Assembly: GCA_009767595.1 (NCBI GenBank)
Contig: VSDK01010418.1
Location: forward strand, 320,814 to 384,813
DNA from: Symbiodinium kawagutii
Taxonomy: Eukaryota > Sar > Dinophyceae > Suessiales > Symbiodiniaceae
DNA length: 64,000 nucleotides
Direction of reading: 5' to 3'
In this document: piece by piece, positions 20,593-30,905 of the stretch
How the letters are laid out: each line of letters opens with the position of its first letter
Position numbering within the stretch: position 1 is the first letter of the stretch
Notes under the pieces: generated by a model
Database searches by the model: none
Seen by the model: only the letters and a program-made list of their open reading frames with translations
Told to the model about the DNA's origin: nothing
Position numbers and translations under genes: made by a program

Positions 20593-21317
20593 TCAAAAGT
20601 AGTCATAGGTCATTAGTTGTAAATAATTGGTATACAACTAAAGTTTATAACTAATCATATGTTAGTAAAGCAGGAGTCAGGTATAAGTTACAAATAACTG
20701 GTGTTTACGATAGTAAGGTTGTCGTTCAGTTGCTTAATGATGGTAATGTTTGGTTACCAAAGTTCGCTACAAGAACAATAGAAATCATTCATTATTTACC
20801 ATCATCAAGCATTATCAGCCATCCTTACCATCATGAGTGTCGACAACGGTTCTAGACCATCTCTACCATCATTAATCGTCGAGCAGCATGATCACCTTTT
20901 TCTTCTCATTGAATTAATGTCATATCACTGATTATATAACCATTAGCAAAAATGAAGCATGATTGCGAACATGGAGGTGAGTGATGTATGAATGATCATA
21001 TATATATATATATATATCTATATAAGTCATGGAATTCCCAGTCCTTCGCTGATTTCTACCAGTCCTAGTCTTTGGAGATCACCATACGCAAACACAACTG
21101 GATAATAGCTGAACATCTTGGAACAGATCGTAGTTGGTAGTTGAGGCAATGGAGAAACTAGATGAACAAATCAAACCAAACAAAATTTTGAGAAAAACCA
21201 GTGTGAACATCAATGATGAACTGGATGTACACCATGTACACACCAAGAAACACCTATGATGAACACCCAACGTCCAGCCCTCGGCCAGGTAGCAGGAAGG
21301 CGCCCGTGGTCTTGCAG

Positions 21318-21391
21318 GAAACATCGCAGGCGATGTCTCAAAGCAGACTTCTGGGGATCCTCCTGACGTCCGAAGCCATGAGATGGGAAAG
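21318..21391 (+). CDS. Plus-strand exon candidate
   Basis: Acceptor GTCTTGCAG|GA, frame NIAGDVSKQTSGDPPDVRSH, EMGK, donor GAAAG|GTCCTA. Lies just upstream of the plus-strand exon pair at 21458-21729. Confidence 0.4.
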
Positions 21392-21457
21392 GTCCTATGC
21401 CCTACGTTGCATGGAGACAAGGCCACATGGCATAGCCGCCAACGTGGCTGGTTTTAG

Positions 21458-21587
21458 ACCTTGTGGACGTCACCAAAAGTCTGGAAAACCCCAAGGATTC
21501 CAAGGATTCTGTGAGTTTGAAGGTCAAAGTGACAGATTTTGGAACCAAGTTGGCTGGAGCCAAGATCGCCATCTTTCACCTCCCAAG
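21458..21587 (+). CDS. Plus-strand exon, GA donor
   Basis: Acceptor GGTTTTAG|AC, frame LVDVTKSLENPKDSKDSVSL, KVKVTDFGTKLAGAKIAIFH, LPR. Ends CCAAG|GATCAG. Joining to 21644 across a 56-nt GA-AG intron keeps the frame (LP-R-LPFELQ), which supports both exons. The protein looks like a beta-sandwich fragment; not recognised. Confidence 0.6.
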
Positions 21588-21643
21588 GATCAGCCTTGAG
21601 CTGCGCCCACGGTGCTCCTCATCTGCGCTGGGCTTCACCGCAG

Positions 21644-21729
21644 GTTGCCCTTCGAGCTCCAGACGTTTTCCTGGACCGTTCAAGGGGCCAGCATGGTCGA
21701 AAACTCAGAAGTCAAATCAACCAAGCAAG
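21644..21729 (+). CDS. Plus-strand exon
   Basis: Acceptor CACCGCAG|G, frame LPFELQTFSWTVQGASMVEN, SEVKSTKQ, donor CAAG|GTACTG. In phase with the previous exon. This is the clearest plus-strand gene in a window otherwise dominated by minus-strand exons. Confidence 0.6.
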
Positions 21730-22124
21730 GTACTGGAGTTCCGAACTGGTACAAACATATGCAGGGACTACCTATGTGTATTTATTTATTTAAAAATATA
21801 TGATATACAACTATATATATATATACATACTATATGATTATGTACATACACATACAGTATCATACCTATGTGGATATATACTCAGATTTCTCGACAGGAA
21901 GGACATGTTGCGTCTCCAGGACAAGAAAACCAGGAGGGTCACAGCTAACTAAAGGAGAGGCTTGTGAGTGTCAGTCTATCCCGCGTGGGCTAGGAGAACA
22001 GAACCAACAAGAAAACAGCTGTTGAAATGGTAGAAATGTCGTCGGACGGCATCTGCTGGCTGCTTCTCCCACAAAACAAAAAAGTCCGCATCCAAGCCAT
22101 TCATCCCTTGGGCTCATCTGAAGC

Positions 22125-22214
22125 TCACGAGTCTGACGAGTTGCTGGCTAAAAGCTCCAGAAGCATCGAACGTTGGCTTGACATTTCGTTCAACTTCTCC
22201 ACTCCTTGGAGCCA
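22125..22214 (-). CDS. C-terminal exon candidate, helical
   Basis: Acceptor GTATTTCAG|TGG, frame WLQGVEKLNEMSSQRSMLLE, LLASNSSDS, TGA. A plus-strand frame over the same DNA (22027-22218) is also open, so the strand is not settled. Confidence 0.45.
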   Translation of the reverse strand, partial: WLQGVEKLNEMSSQRSMLLELLASNSSDS

Positions 22215-22340
22215 CTGAAATACCCTCGTCCAGCTGGCGAGTGTGGGACCCATGGAACCACCTGGGAGATAGGACCCATGGGGGAATGGGAAACCCCAAG
22301 TTACCAAGAACCAAAATGGGAACACATGCGCAGTGCTTTC

Positions 22341-22451
22341 GACTAAGCCAGTTTGGGGACCCCAAGGCTATGGATGTTTATTCCATTTTATTACTATAGA
22401 TGGTCAATGAACCGGATGATTTGGAGGTGCCCTATGGCTTGAGAAACACCC
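22341..22451. mobile_element. Family A element
   Basis: GTTTGGGGACCCCAAGGCTA ... GATGATTTGGAGGTGCCC, then CTTGAGAAACACC. It lies in the intron between the exons at 22579-22716 and 22125-22214. Confidence 0.65.
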
Positions 22452-22578
22452 ATCTATGCAATTCATTCTTGAGAGGTGAGCAAAGGGGCATAAGGTGTTG
22501 ACCGACAGAAGAGAATGGGGAAAAATGCAAGAGCAAAGCCATCTGGCATTTCTGCTAGAAACCATTCCGCAGGTTTAC

Positions 22579-22716
22579 CTTATCTGATGCCCAGTAAGGT
22601 CTGCCGCAAAATAGGTCGCCAAATGTCTTGCGCCATTGCGGAATCGCTGATGCTGCCGGTGCCATTGTTTTCTCAAAAATGGCATGGATGCTTTCCCACT
22701 TTTGAAGTTCCCCCAT
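22579..22716 (-). CDS. Exon, possibly the first coding exon of a gene
   Basis: From ATG at 22716: MGELQKWESIHAIFEKTMAP, AASAIPQWRKTFGDLFCGRP, YWASDK, ending at a strong donor ATAAG|GTAAAC. A stop precedes the ATG in frame, so this is either a first coding exon or an exon entered very close to the ATG. Not recognised. Confidence 0.6.
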
Positions 22717-22905
22717 TCAGTTCTTGCAACCATCAGCAAGTGCTATACACTGGGTGTATCCATGAAGGGTGAGATATCTCCAAAATGGTGATCTCCCTAT
22801 TTGAAAAAACCTCAGCATTTGGGATTGGCTCCATGGTTCCCTGATCTGCCCAGGGTCGTTTCTTCTCCAACAACTCCAACCTCGGCGAGGCAACAACCCA
22901 CCAAC

Positions 22906-22995
22906 CACAAGAGATTGATTCCTTGTGCTGAAGCTGAGTTTGCGCTGAGACTGCAACAAAACGCGTTTCAGTTCACGTTGATCCACATCGTTCGC
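22906..22995 (-). CDS. Internal exon (30 codons)
   Basis: Acceptor TCCCCTTCAG|GCG (Y-rich), frame ANDVDQRELKRVLLQSQRKL, SFSTRNQSLV, donor GTTGGT; phase 0-0. Charged helix. Confidence 0.6.
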
Positions 22996-23663
22996 CTGAA
23001 GGGGAAGCATAAATGGAGAATTCCAGCCCCAACAGTCCAGAAATGGTCGACAGTTTCGGGACACAGGATGAAACAGACAACCTTCTGACGGACCAATGAT
23101 GGAGACAGGTTGTCCGGGGCATCTTAAGGATCAACATCGCCGTGGCTACCGAGCTTCCACCCCTGGAGCTCGCTCCCCAACAGCCAGGTGCCAGCCATGC
23201 AGAACCAAGCGCCCCATGGTCACCCTACCACCGCCTGCAGAATGCCCAGCGCACGGAACTGCTCAACTTGCTGCCTGCGCAAGGAACATGGGAGGAATGC
23301 TGTAATGATAGGGTTCTTTTAAACCCTTGCCATGCGCAATTGATATTGGTTTTGTGATGGCTAATGAAGCTTGCGGTAAGATATTGTAATGATTGAAAAG
23401 AGCTTAATGATGGTTCACGGTGGCTCTGTATTGATGGTCAATGATGGTAAACGATGCATTCTACGTAATGATGCTTGATGATGCCTAATGATGTTCATTC
23501 CCTTTCCGCTCAAAGAGTCGGCCGCCGCCCCGCATATGCAAATGGCATGCTTAATGATGGGGTTAGTGATGACAAGAACAAGGGTTCATAAAACCGAAGC
23601 ATGCCAGCAAAACAAAAATGATTTTGTCGGTATTATGGATTAGAAGGCTCATCAGGGATTTAA

Positions 23664-23875
23664 ACCATCTGTTGGCCAGCCGCGGGCCCGAAATTTGGAC
23701 CATCTGCCGCATTCATGGTGTCCCAGTGCGACGCAATGGCGGCCATGTTTCGCCTCTTTGCTGCTAGGAAGGACTGCATCCTGCAGCGTAGAGCCTGGGG
23801 CTGGAACAAACTTGGCTGTGCGCATCGTGCAAGGAAGATTGCTTGTATCTTGAATACTTGTCCTTGATCACACAT
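23664..23875 (-). CDS. Exon with an IQ-like helix
   Basis: From a possible ATG at 23875: [18 protein letters not shown], then [48 protein letters not shown] and the basic helix after it resemble an IQ (calmodulin-binding) motif (weak similarity, inference). A GT donor (ATG|GTTTAA) overlaps a TAA, so it may be internal or terminal. Confidence 0.5.
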
Positions 23876-23967
23876 CCCATGTACACGTCTACAAATCTAT
23901 GTAGAGGTCTATCTATCTGTCTATCCGGTCTCTCTCTCTCTCTGCTTATCTGTCAGTCTGTCTTTCT

Positions 23968-24103
23968 ATATCCATCCATCCATCCAGCCATCCATCCATC
24001 CATTCATCCATCCATCCATCCATCCAGCCATCCATCCATCCATCCATCCATTCCATCCATCCATCCATCCATCCATCCATCCATCCATCCATCCATCCAT
24101 CCA
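23968..24103. repeat. CATC microsatellite
   Basis: About 30 copies of CATC with occasional CAGC and TTCATC interruptions. Confidence 0.95.
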
Positions 24104-24186
24104 TATTCACACGTATACTAGTATGTACACAAATAAGTATAGGTATATTATCGACATGGATTGGGGTTCCTGCTGTTTTTGTCTAG

Positions 24187-25876
24187 TCAGGTAGTGAATT
24201 TGGGCAAATAAGAAAACAACTTCGCCTCGTCAGGGCAGGCAAGTTTTTTGCCTTCACTTGCTTCATGGACTGCAGAGCTCGCAGTGACCGCTTCAACAGA
24301 ATGTGAGATTTCACCATTTGGCAAACCATCCTGCTCTGCTCTGCCCTCAACTGCTTCTTGTGCCAAGCGCTCTTCTTCTGCTTTCTTCAACTCGGCTGCT
24401 TTCCGTTCCTCCTCCTCTTGAGCAGCAGCCTCCCTGGCACGTTCCTCCTCTGCTTTCCTTTCAGCTGCTTCTTGTGCCAAGCGCTCTTCTTCTGCTTTCT
24501 TCAACTCGGCTGCTTTCCGTTCCTCCTCCTCTTGAGCAGCAGCCTCCCTGGCACGTTCCTCCTCTGCTTTCCTTTCAGCTGCTTCTTGTGCCAAGCGCTC
24601 TTCTTCTGCTTTCTTCAACTCGGCTGCTTTCCGTTCCTCCTCCTCTTGAGCAGCAGCCTCCCTGGCACGTTCCTCCTCTGCTTTCCTTTCAGCTGCTTCT
24701 TGTGCCAAGCGCTCTTCTTCTGCTTTCTTCAACTCGGCTGCTTTCCGTTCCTCCTCCTCTTGAGCAGCAGCCTCCCTGGCACGTTCCTCCTCTGCTTTCC
24801 TTTCAGCTGCTTCTTGTGCCAAGCGCTCTTCTTCTGCTTTCTTCAACTCGGCTGCTTTCCGTTCCTCCTCCTCTTGAGCAGCAGCCTCCCTGGCACGTTC
24901 CTCCTCTGCTTTCCTTTCAGCTGCTTCTTGTGCCAAGCGCTCTTCTTCTGCTTTCTTCAACTCGGCTGCTTTCCGTTCCTCCTCCTCTTGAGCAGCAGCC
25001 TCCCTGGCACGTTCCTCCTCTGCTTTCCTTTCAGCTGCTTCTTGTGCCAAGCGCTCTTCTTCTGCTTTCTTCAACTCGGCTGCTTTCCGTTCCTCCTCCT
25101 CTTGAGCAGCAGCCTCCCTGGCACGTTCCTCCTCTGCTTTCCTTTCAGCTGCTTCTTGTGCCAAGCGCTCTTCTTCTGCTTTCTTCAACTCGGCTGCTTT
25201 CCGTTCCTCCTCCTCTTGAGCAGCAGCCTCCCTGGCACGTTCCTCCTCTGCTTTCCTTTCAGCTGCTTCTTGTGCCAAGCGCTCTTCTTCTGCTTTCTTC
25301 AACTCGGCTGCTTTCCGTTCCTCCTCCTCTTGAGCAGCAGCCTCCCTGGCACGTTCCTCCTCTGCTTTCCTTTCAGCTGCTTCTTGTGCCAAGCGCTCTT
25401 CTTCTGCTTTCTTCAACTCGGCTGCTTTCCGTTCCTCCTCCTCCTCTTTAGCAGCAGCCAAGTGCTCTTCTTCAGCTTTCTCCAACTCAACTTCTTCGGG
25501 TTCCTCCTCCTGTTTAGCGGGAGCCAAGTGCTCTTCTTCGGCTTTTTCCAACTCAGCTGCTTTCGGTTCCTCCTCCTCCTCCTCCTCAGCATCAGCCTCC
25601 GTGGCACGTTCTTTCTCTGCTTTCTCGTCAGGGTTAGCCGCTTCGCACACCAAAGTGTCGGCAAGCTTTTCCCCATTGGACTTTTCTAAGGATCCTGTTT
25701 CTTTTGTAGAAAGGCGGTCTTGGCTGCTCAACGGAGCATCTCCATGGAGTGTTGAGGGAGTAGTACCGTCTTCTTCAGCTTTGACTGATGTCGCTGGTTC
25801 CATGGAATCTAAAGCTTGCAGCTCGGCTTCGTCCTTCTGAGGAGTCTTGCCCCTTCTTGCCTTCTTGGTAGCCTGA
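24187..25876 (-). CDS. Large C-terminal exon: 38-residue-repeat E/K/R/A-rich helical protein
   Basis: Acceptor CACTGTCAG|GCT near 25876, open for about 563 codons to TGA at 24187. It starts [20 protein letters not shown], passes an acidic Ser/Thr linker (about residues 20-100), then E/K blocks, then about 9.6 copies of a 38-residue unit ([38 protein letters not shown]), and ends in a unique tail ([15 protein letters not shown]). The alternating E and K/R runs with no hydrophobic core residues predict a long single alpha-helix (ER/K helix) or coiled coil: a rigid spacer or cytoskeletal element (inference). Neighbouring exons upstream (26296-26395, 27298-27368 and on to about 43 kb) have the same character, so this may be the last exon of a very large gene. 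Long open frames on the opposite strand are by-products of the repeat. Confidence 0.75.
24355..25440 (-). repeat. 114-bp coding tandem repeat, about 9.6 copies
   Basis: The word GCAGCCTCCCTGGCACG recurs nine times at exact 114-bp spacing (24427 to 25339). The copies look identical, which implies recent expansion or gene conversion. Confidence 0.97.
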
Positions 25877-26295
25877 CAGTGCCGAAGGGTTCGGTGTCCA
25901 TACATTGACATACATTGCAATCAACCAAAATCTTTAAGTCTGTGAAATCCACATAAATGCATCGTCCCGCATGTCCAGAATGTTGGCTGATATTGCCTCG
26001 CAATGCTTGACATTGCTCAACAATAGTGTTTGACAATCATTAATGTGTGTTAATAATGCTTCAAAAGTGGTCAATGACAACTCCTGGGTGGTAAAAGCCA
26101 TCAAAAGCCATTGAGAACTACTCTTCACCATTGCTATTCATCAACAGTTATCATTGACAGTTTCTAATGGCTGTTATCAACCATGATTGATAATCATCAA
26201 CCACTAGTTATCAACCCTGGTTGATAACATTCCTTATCTCATCTATTCCGGATCAACAACAATTATCAACCATGGTTGATACATGACTCGTTCAC

Positions 26296-26395
26296 AGCCC
26301 ATCCTTTCTCCCGTAGCGCGGCCTCATGGGCTGCTTCTACTTGTCGTCGAAGTTCCAGACAGGCAGATCGTTGCTCTTCCAGCCGGGCCTCGTAG
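26296..26395 (-). CDS. Internal coiled-coil exon
   Basis: Acceptor CTGGAAG|C, frame YEARLEEQRSACLELRRQVE, AAHEAALREKGWA, donor GCT|GTGAAC. Clear heptad-like helix. Confidence 0.65.
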
Positions 26396-26958
26396 CTTCC
26401 AGTCGGAGGCAGGGGCCATGTGTTGAAAACCTAGTGATAAAATATCAATGCCAATATAGTATCAATACCCATAAAGTATCAATAGGTTTTAAATATGAAA
26501 AATACATATATATAATATATATATATATCAGATATCAATAGTACCAATATGATACTGGTTGATATAGAATCACAACTTCTTGAACACCAACAAATACCAA
26601 TATTCAACCAGTTGTTCTGCAAAATACCACGACACCACCATAATTCATGGCAAATAGACCATTTTCCTGGTTGACGCTAGTACTGATAACAATGATGGAA
26701 CTAAACCAATATGTTTGTTGCAACGGCTCAAAAGCCTGAAAAGTGTCAATAAGTCGTGCCAAAAAATTTGGATTTCATATAAGCAGCGTGTTTTTTTATG
26801 GATTCTCACCATGGACCCACTGCAAAGGGCTCTCAAGCACCGCTCCCTTACCCATCATCCTTCGTTGTGGCGTGACCCAAAATGGCATCAGTGTGCCCAA
26901 CGAAGACGAAGAAAAGAACGACTACTGACTGCTACGACCGGTTCTTTGAGGCCACCAT

Positions 26959-27150
26959 CTAGTCACTGGTTTCCCTATCAAACATGTCCGATTTCACATC
27001 ATTTCTATGGACACAAAAAGGACACCACGCAGAAAAGTTTACACCACAGCCTGCAACGTGACAAATCCGGCCAGGCTTGGAGACGAATCTTTTCAAGCAC
27101 CGGATCTCAAAACTCGCAACCCTGTGCTTCCAGGTGCCATAGTAGGTAAC
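26959..27150 (-). CDS. Candidate exon, Cys-rich
   Basis: Frame GTWKHRVASFEIRCLKRFVS, KPGRICHVAGCGVNFSAWCP, FCVHRN. The cysteine pattern CHVAGC...CPFC could bind zinc, but the spacing matches no finger I know. Splice sites unclear. Confidence 0.35.
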   Translation of the reverse strand, partial: VTYYGTWKHRVASFEIRCLKRFVSKPGRICHVAGCGVNFSAWCPFCVHRNDVKSDMFDRETSD

Positions 27151-27297
27151 CCACCCCAACAATGGTAGAAACCAGCTGGTCACTTACTATTTCATGCTAA
27201 CTGGAAGCATAGGGTAAGCTTTTCACTGGTTGATTCCCGTTGGTTGATCAAGTTTCATCACCAGCAGTTCCAACCAAGGTGTCACTAGCACCTCAAC

Positions 27298-27368
27298 CCG
27301 CTGGGTCCCATGGAGCCTCTGCTGCTTGGCGACGTGCTTCCGACTTGGTCTGGGCTGCGGAGTCCCTA
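27298..27368 (-). CDS. Short internal exon, helical
   Basis: Acceptor CCTCACCAG|T, frame RDSAAQTKSEARRQAAEAPW, DPA, donor GCGG|GTTGAG. Confidence 0.5.
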
Positions 27369-27780
27369 CTGGTGAGGACAAGGTGTGTGACCTCACTGAG
27401 GAGCATCAACTGGTGAACCAACCTGGTAGGTTACCACAGGGTATCAACTAGTCAGGTGTTCATGATATTAACTAAAAACAGTTGATATTTGAATGTATAG
27501 AAATTAAGGGTGATGGATAATTGATACTCTTGGACAAGGCAATGACCATCATTGTCGGGATGTGATGATTCCAAACTCTTGGGATATGACATCCACCAGT
27601 GCGTAGAAGCCGTATCCCCTATTCTCAACCAAATGAAAACCATAATCCCTTATAAAACCATGAAATCCCTCCCTTGTTGGCTCTCAACTTGTGGAGTAAA
27701 ACCATCAATCCTACGTGGTCACAGGTTGGCTGGTGGGGGGCTCCCTTCCACCAAATCTCACTCAAGTGTGGCACATTTGC

Positions 27781-27802
27781 AGATTGATTGATTGGTTGGT
27801 GA

Positions 27803-27836
<34 letters not shown>

Positions 27837-27837
27837 T
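27781..27837. repeat. GATT microsatellite
   Basis: Runs of GATT with a TGGTTGGTGAATT interruption. Confidence 0.9.
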
Positions 27838-27849
27838 CTTTCTTTATCT

Positions 27850-28070
27850 ACTTCGATGTGCATACTGCATACTGTTGAGCAGCAGTCCACTGTGACTGGG
27901 ACGAAATTTGCGATATCTGCTCAGTTTCAAATTGAATTGACACCAAATATCAACAAAATGTTGGTTAAGACTAAAGATCTCAAGAAACAGGTCACCATAT
28001 CATCTAGATTTCCTGGGATGCAACAGTTCGTTGATCGTTCGCCATCCGAGAGGCGTGGCCATCCACTATA
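27850..28070 (+). CDS. Plus-strand open frame, uncertain
   Basis: Reads VEQQSTVTGTKFAISAQFQI, ELTPNINKMLVKTKDLKKQV, TISSRFPGMQQFVDRSPSER to TAG. The amino-acid mix is protein-like, but no splice evidence was found. Confidence 0.3.
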
Positions 28071-28099
28071 GATACGGGTAGGTGTATAAAGGTATATGT

Positions 28100-28106
28100 G
28101 TATATG

Positions 28107-28138
<32 letters not shown>

Positions 28139-28165
28139 TGTATGTATGTATGTATGTGTATGTGT
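28100..28165. repeat. TATG microsatellite
   Basis: About 14 copies of GTAT/TATG with TATGTG variants; a CA/TA-rich tract follows at about 28483-28545. Confidence 0.9.
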
Positions 28166-28251
28166 ATATGTATTTTGTATATTCAGAGGTACATGCATAT
28201 GTATGTATACACATATATTTATGTGTGTGTGAGTGTACGTCCGTGTCCTAC

Positions 28252-28312
28252 CGCTTTCGGAAGCTACAGCCAGCTCGATCAATGCCACCCCATCCCCCGC
28301 CTCGTCACTCTC
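28252..28312 (-). CDS. Short acidic exon
   Basis: Acceptor GATGGCAG|GAG, frame ESDEAGDGVALIELAVASES, donor AGCG|GTAGGA. Confidence 0.5.
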
Positions 28313-28712
28313 CTGCCATCAACACAGCTTTTGGTGAACGAATCCAGCGATCGCAAGACTACAAATATCATGCTTTGCTGGTTGCCCACATTTAAGTACT
28401 GCATGTGTAAACACATACATACGGGTGGGTGTGCAAGTTGATATGCGTGTGTATGTACGGTGCAGACATGTGCGTTGGCGCACACACACACACACATATA
28501 CATATATATATGCATAAACATATATATATATACATAAACATGTATGTATAGGGGACTTTGGGGGTATATTTCTTTTTCTCCAACACCATAAGCCACCGTG
28601 TACCAGGCACTGGACCCCATTTTCTCCCTGGTGGGATTTCTTGCGGAGATAATTTGAACGGATGTTCAGACCAAGCGATGGCCGGGCCCAAGTCGAATGG
28701 TTCCAGTCCAAC

Positions 28713-28828
28713 CAATCTCCTTCTCGTTGGAATCGACCTCTCCCTGTTTAGTCTTCTCCATTTGCTTCTCCTGTCCCATCACGTGTGGGGGTTCGACCAA
28801 CATAGATCTCTCTACCAGCAGGGGCTTA
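28713..28828 (-). CDS. Internal exon, charged
   Basis: Acceptor CCCCAACAG|T, frame SKPLLVERSMLVEPPHVMGQ, EKQMEKTKQGEVDSNEKEI, donor GTTGGA. Confidence 0.6.
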
Positions 28829-29075
28829 CTGTTGGGGATAGAAAATCGAGCTGGCGACACAAAGACAGAGCACCAAGCAGCAATGCAGTTGTGGATACCA
28901 TAGGTTGAGTCATGTCTGCCTATTCTGGGTAATGCCAAAATCACTACCTTCAAAGATCGATCATTTTTGGTGATTCACAATGGTCGGTGATTCAGAATGA
29001 TTCATGGTGGCCATGGCCATGGTTGATCCTGGTTCAAAACTTCGGGGGGAGAATATTGAGTTTTGAGTAGATCAC

Positions 29076-29200
29076 CTTGGAATTGGAAGAAGTTCCGCAT
29101 GGTCGCGCCTTTTGCTTTCTCGCTGAGACCATGTACTCATCCATTTGGTCCGAGTCCTAAGGCGTTCAACGGTCGGCGTAATCAAAACATTGAAACAGCT
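29076..29200 (-). CDS. Internal exon, basic
   Basis: Acceptor GGCCCCAG|AGC, frame SCFNVLITPTVERLRTRTKW, MSTWSQRESKRRDHAELLPI, donor CCAAG|GTGATC. A family A element starts 28 bp upstream, in the preceding intron. Confidence 0.6.
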
Positions 29201-29228
29201 CTGGGGCCAAGCCCTCTTGGTTTTAAGA

Positions 29229-29335
29229 TGTGGCGGTTTCGACCTAGCCATAGGGGACCCAAAAAAAGGATGGCTTATTACTATAAATGATTATAATACA
29301 ATAGTGGATGCCCCTATTCTAAGAAACCACCATGT
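29229..29335. mobile_element. Family A element
   Basis: GTGGCGGTTTCGACCTAGCC ... GCCCCTATTCTAAGAAACCA; 107 bp, within the intron between the exons at 29501-29570 and 29076-29200. Confidence 0.65.
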
Positions 29336-29500
29336 ATGAAATCGCCGAGTTCAGTCTGGTTTGGCGAAGTGTCAAAGGATCGAAAGTACGGAGAAGGATC
29401 AAAGGTAAGGAGGGTTTAGGCTCTACGGCTCTTCTGTTCCGAGCAATCATGCCCCAGACAAGCTGAGAGCGTTCAACATCTATTTACAACTTGATTTCAC

Positions 29501-29570
29501 CGAGATTTCACGTACGTACTCCAGTTCGTCACCATGGTGGTCCCCCCAAGCACACCAACAACGATCACCT
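29501..29570 (-). CDS. Short internal exon
   Basis: Acceptor TTCCTGCAAG|A, frame GDRCWCAWGDHHGDELEYVR, EIS, donor TCTCG|GTGAAA. Confidence 0.45.
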
Positions 29571-29667
29571 CTTGCAGGAAAACCACCACAGATGGGTCAG
29601 ACCATGGCAAGACACCCCTGGATGTAGGCAACAATGTCGGGGGTCTTACTGGATACTTCAGGCCTAG

Positions 29668-29875
29668 TCATTGGAGTTGCATTTGAAAGTAGGATGAGCC
29701 AAAGAGTTTGTCCCAGTTCCAAAGTTGTGTATCTTGCAGCCATTGTTGCTGGTAGCTTGCAACCCTCAAAGTTGTTTCGTCCACTGCAAGAGTAGGTGAC
29801 ATTTTCAGTGTGAAACAGATTCCCAGCTGATCCGTGAGAACATGGAGGGCAGTTTCACAAGCACGCAAGTGTATG
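29668..29875 (-). CDS. C-terminal exon, unknown protein
   Basis: Frame ACETALHVLTDQLGICFTLK, MSPTLAVDETTLRVASYQQQ, WLQDTQLWNWDKLFGSSYFQ, MQLQ, TGA. Entered just after a family A element; the acceptor is not certain. Confidence 0.5.
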
Positions 29876-29880
29876 AATAT

Positions 29881-30002
29881 ATGGTGGTTTCTAAAAATTA
29901 GGGTGCCCCCCAAATCATCCATTATAAACAATTAATGCATAGTACATCATAGTACCAAACCATCCATATTTTGGGGTTCCCTATTGTAAGAAACCACCAT
30001 AT
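29881..30002. mobile_element. Family A element with perfect palindromic ends
   Basis: Starts ATGGTGGTTTCT and ends AGAAACCACCAT, with GGTGCCCCCCAAATC / TTTTGGGGTTCCC inside; 122 bp. It fills most of the gap between the exons at 30038-30083 and 29668-29875. Confidence 0.75.
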
Positions 30003-30037
30003 GCAACACAACCACTAGAATGACTGACATGTTTCAC

Positions 30038-30083
30038 CACGAAGCCGGAGCGACCCCCCTGCGCAGACCTCATCGCTCTCGCC
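30038..30083 (-). CDS. Very short internal exon
   Basis: Acceptor AAATTTCAG|GGC, frame GESDEVCAGGSLRLR, donor CGTG|GTGAAA. Confidence 0.5.
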
Positions 30084-30266
30084 CTGAAATTTGACTTTCG
30101 CAAGCCTGCGACTCGTAGGAAACCCTGGGTACCCGCCAATCTCAAGGATTTCCTGCAAGTTGACCCATCATTTCTGAGGACTACCATTTTTGGAATCCGA
30201 AATTGGGAACTCGCCGCAAACCCCCGGGGAGGTTGAGCCTGAAGAATTGCTGGCTTCCCCGAATAC

Positions 30267-30351
30267 CCATGTCTGCCGGCCTGGATTTGGCGGTGGCTGC
30301 CACTTCTTCTCTTTTTCGCTTGGCCAAAGCCAGCAATCGCTGCTTTTTCTC
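30267..30351 (-). CDS. Internal coiled-coil exon
   Basis: Acceptor GCAGTGCAG|GAG, frame EKKQRLLALAKRKREEVAAT, AKSRPADM, donor ATGG|GTATTC. The same frame stays open far upstream (to 30648), so the exon may be longer. Confidence 0.6.
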
Positions 30352-30398
30352 CTGCACTGCGCCAGCTTCCCAAGCTTCACAAATGGAGATCGTGAAGG

Positions 30399-30905
30399 GT
30401 GTTTCAAAGAACAAGGCAAATGGTACATTCCTTTGTCCAGAAAGGCTGGCTCCCCAAAGAACTAATGGCTTCCTTACGGGAACAGGAAGGGTTGCCAACA
30501 AACATCGCCCAAAATGTGTTTGGTGAACATCGGAGCAGAGGCTGTTTGTCTCTTTTGATGGCTGGACGATCAGTCCTAGTCTGGAAAAAACTTTGGCAAA
30601 ACAACCCGTGTTCTCTGCCATCCTACAAAACTGTGGGCTCGGAACCATATTCAGCTGTCATCCAAACGATTGCTTTTCCTCCAAAAACAAAACAAGTCAA
30701 GTCATTTCGAAAAGTGGCAGTATGGCCACGTTCAATGTTGAATGTCACCAAACTCATCCAAAATGCAACAAAACCAACGTTGGTAGTACCATATGGCCAG
30801 CGCACAGACTCTCACCAAACACAGGTAGTGCGTGGTAGTCGACATCCCAAAACAATCCTAGAGATTCTGTTCACTCTCGAGTGGTACCCGCTAGGTGCCT
30901 CGTAG
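30399..30905 (+). CDS. Plus-strand 168-codon open frame, uncertain
   Basis: From ATG at 30399: MFQRTRQMVHSFVQKGWLPK ... to TAG at 30903. Long for this composition, but a minus frame over the same DNA is also open and continuous with a probable exon, so only one (or neither) is real. Confidence 0.25.
   Translation: MFQRTRQMVHSFVQKGWLPKELMASLREQEGLPTNIAQNVFGEHRSRGCLSLLMAGRSVLVWKKLWQNNPCSLPSYKTVGSEPYSAVIQTIAFPPKTKQVKSFRKVAVWPRSMLNVTKLIQNATKPTLVVPYGQRTDSHQTQVVRGSRHPKTILEILFTLEWYPLGAS

Noticed and set aside
24303-25689. Two open frames of 382 and 443 codons on the plus strand opposite the 114-bp repeat
   Set aside because: They are mirror products of a stop-free tandem repeat; the minus frame alone has a unique N-part, unique tail and a plausible acceptor.
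28082-28620. Tyr/Val/Cys- or His/Ile/Tyr-rich frames
   Set aside because: Pure TATG and CA/TA microsatellite translation.
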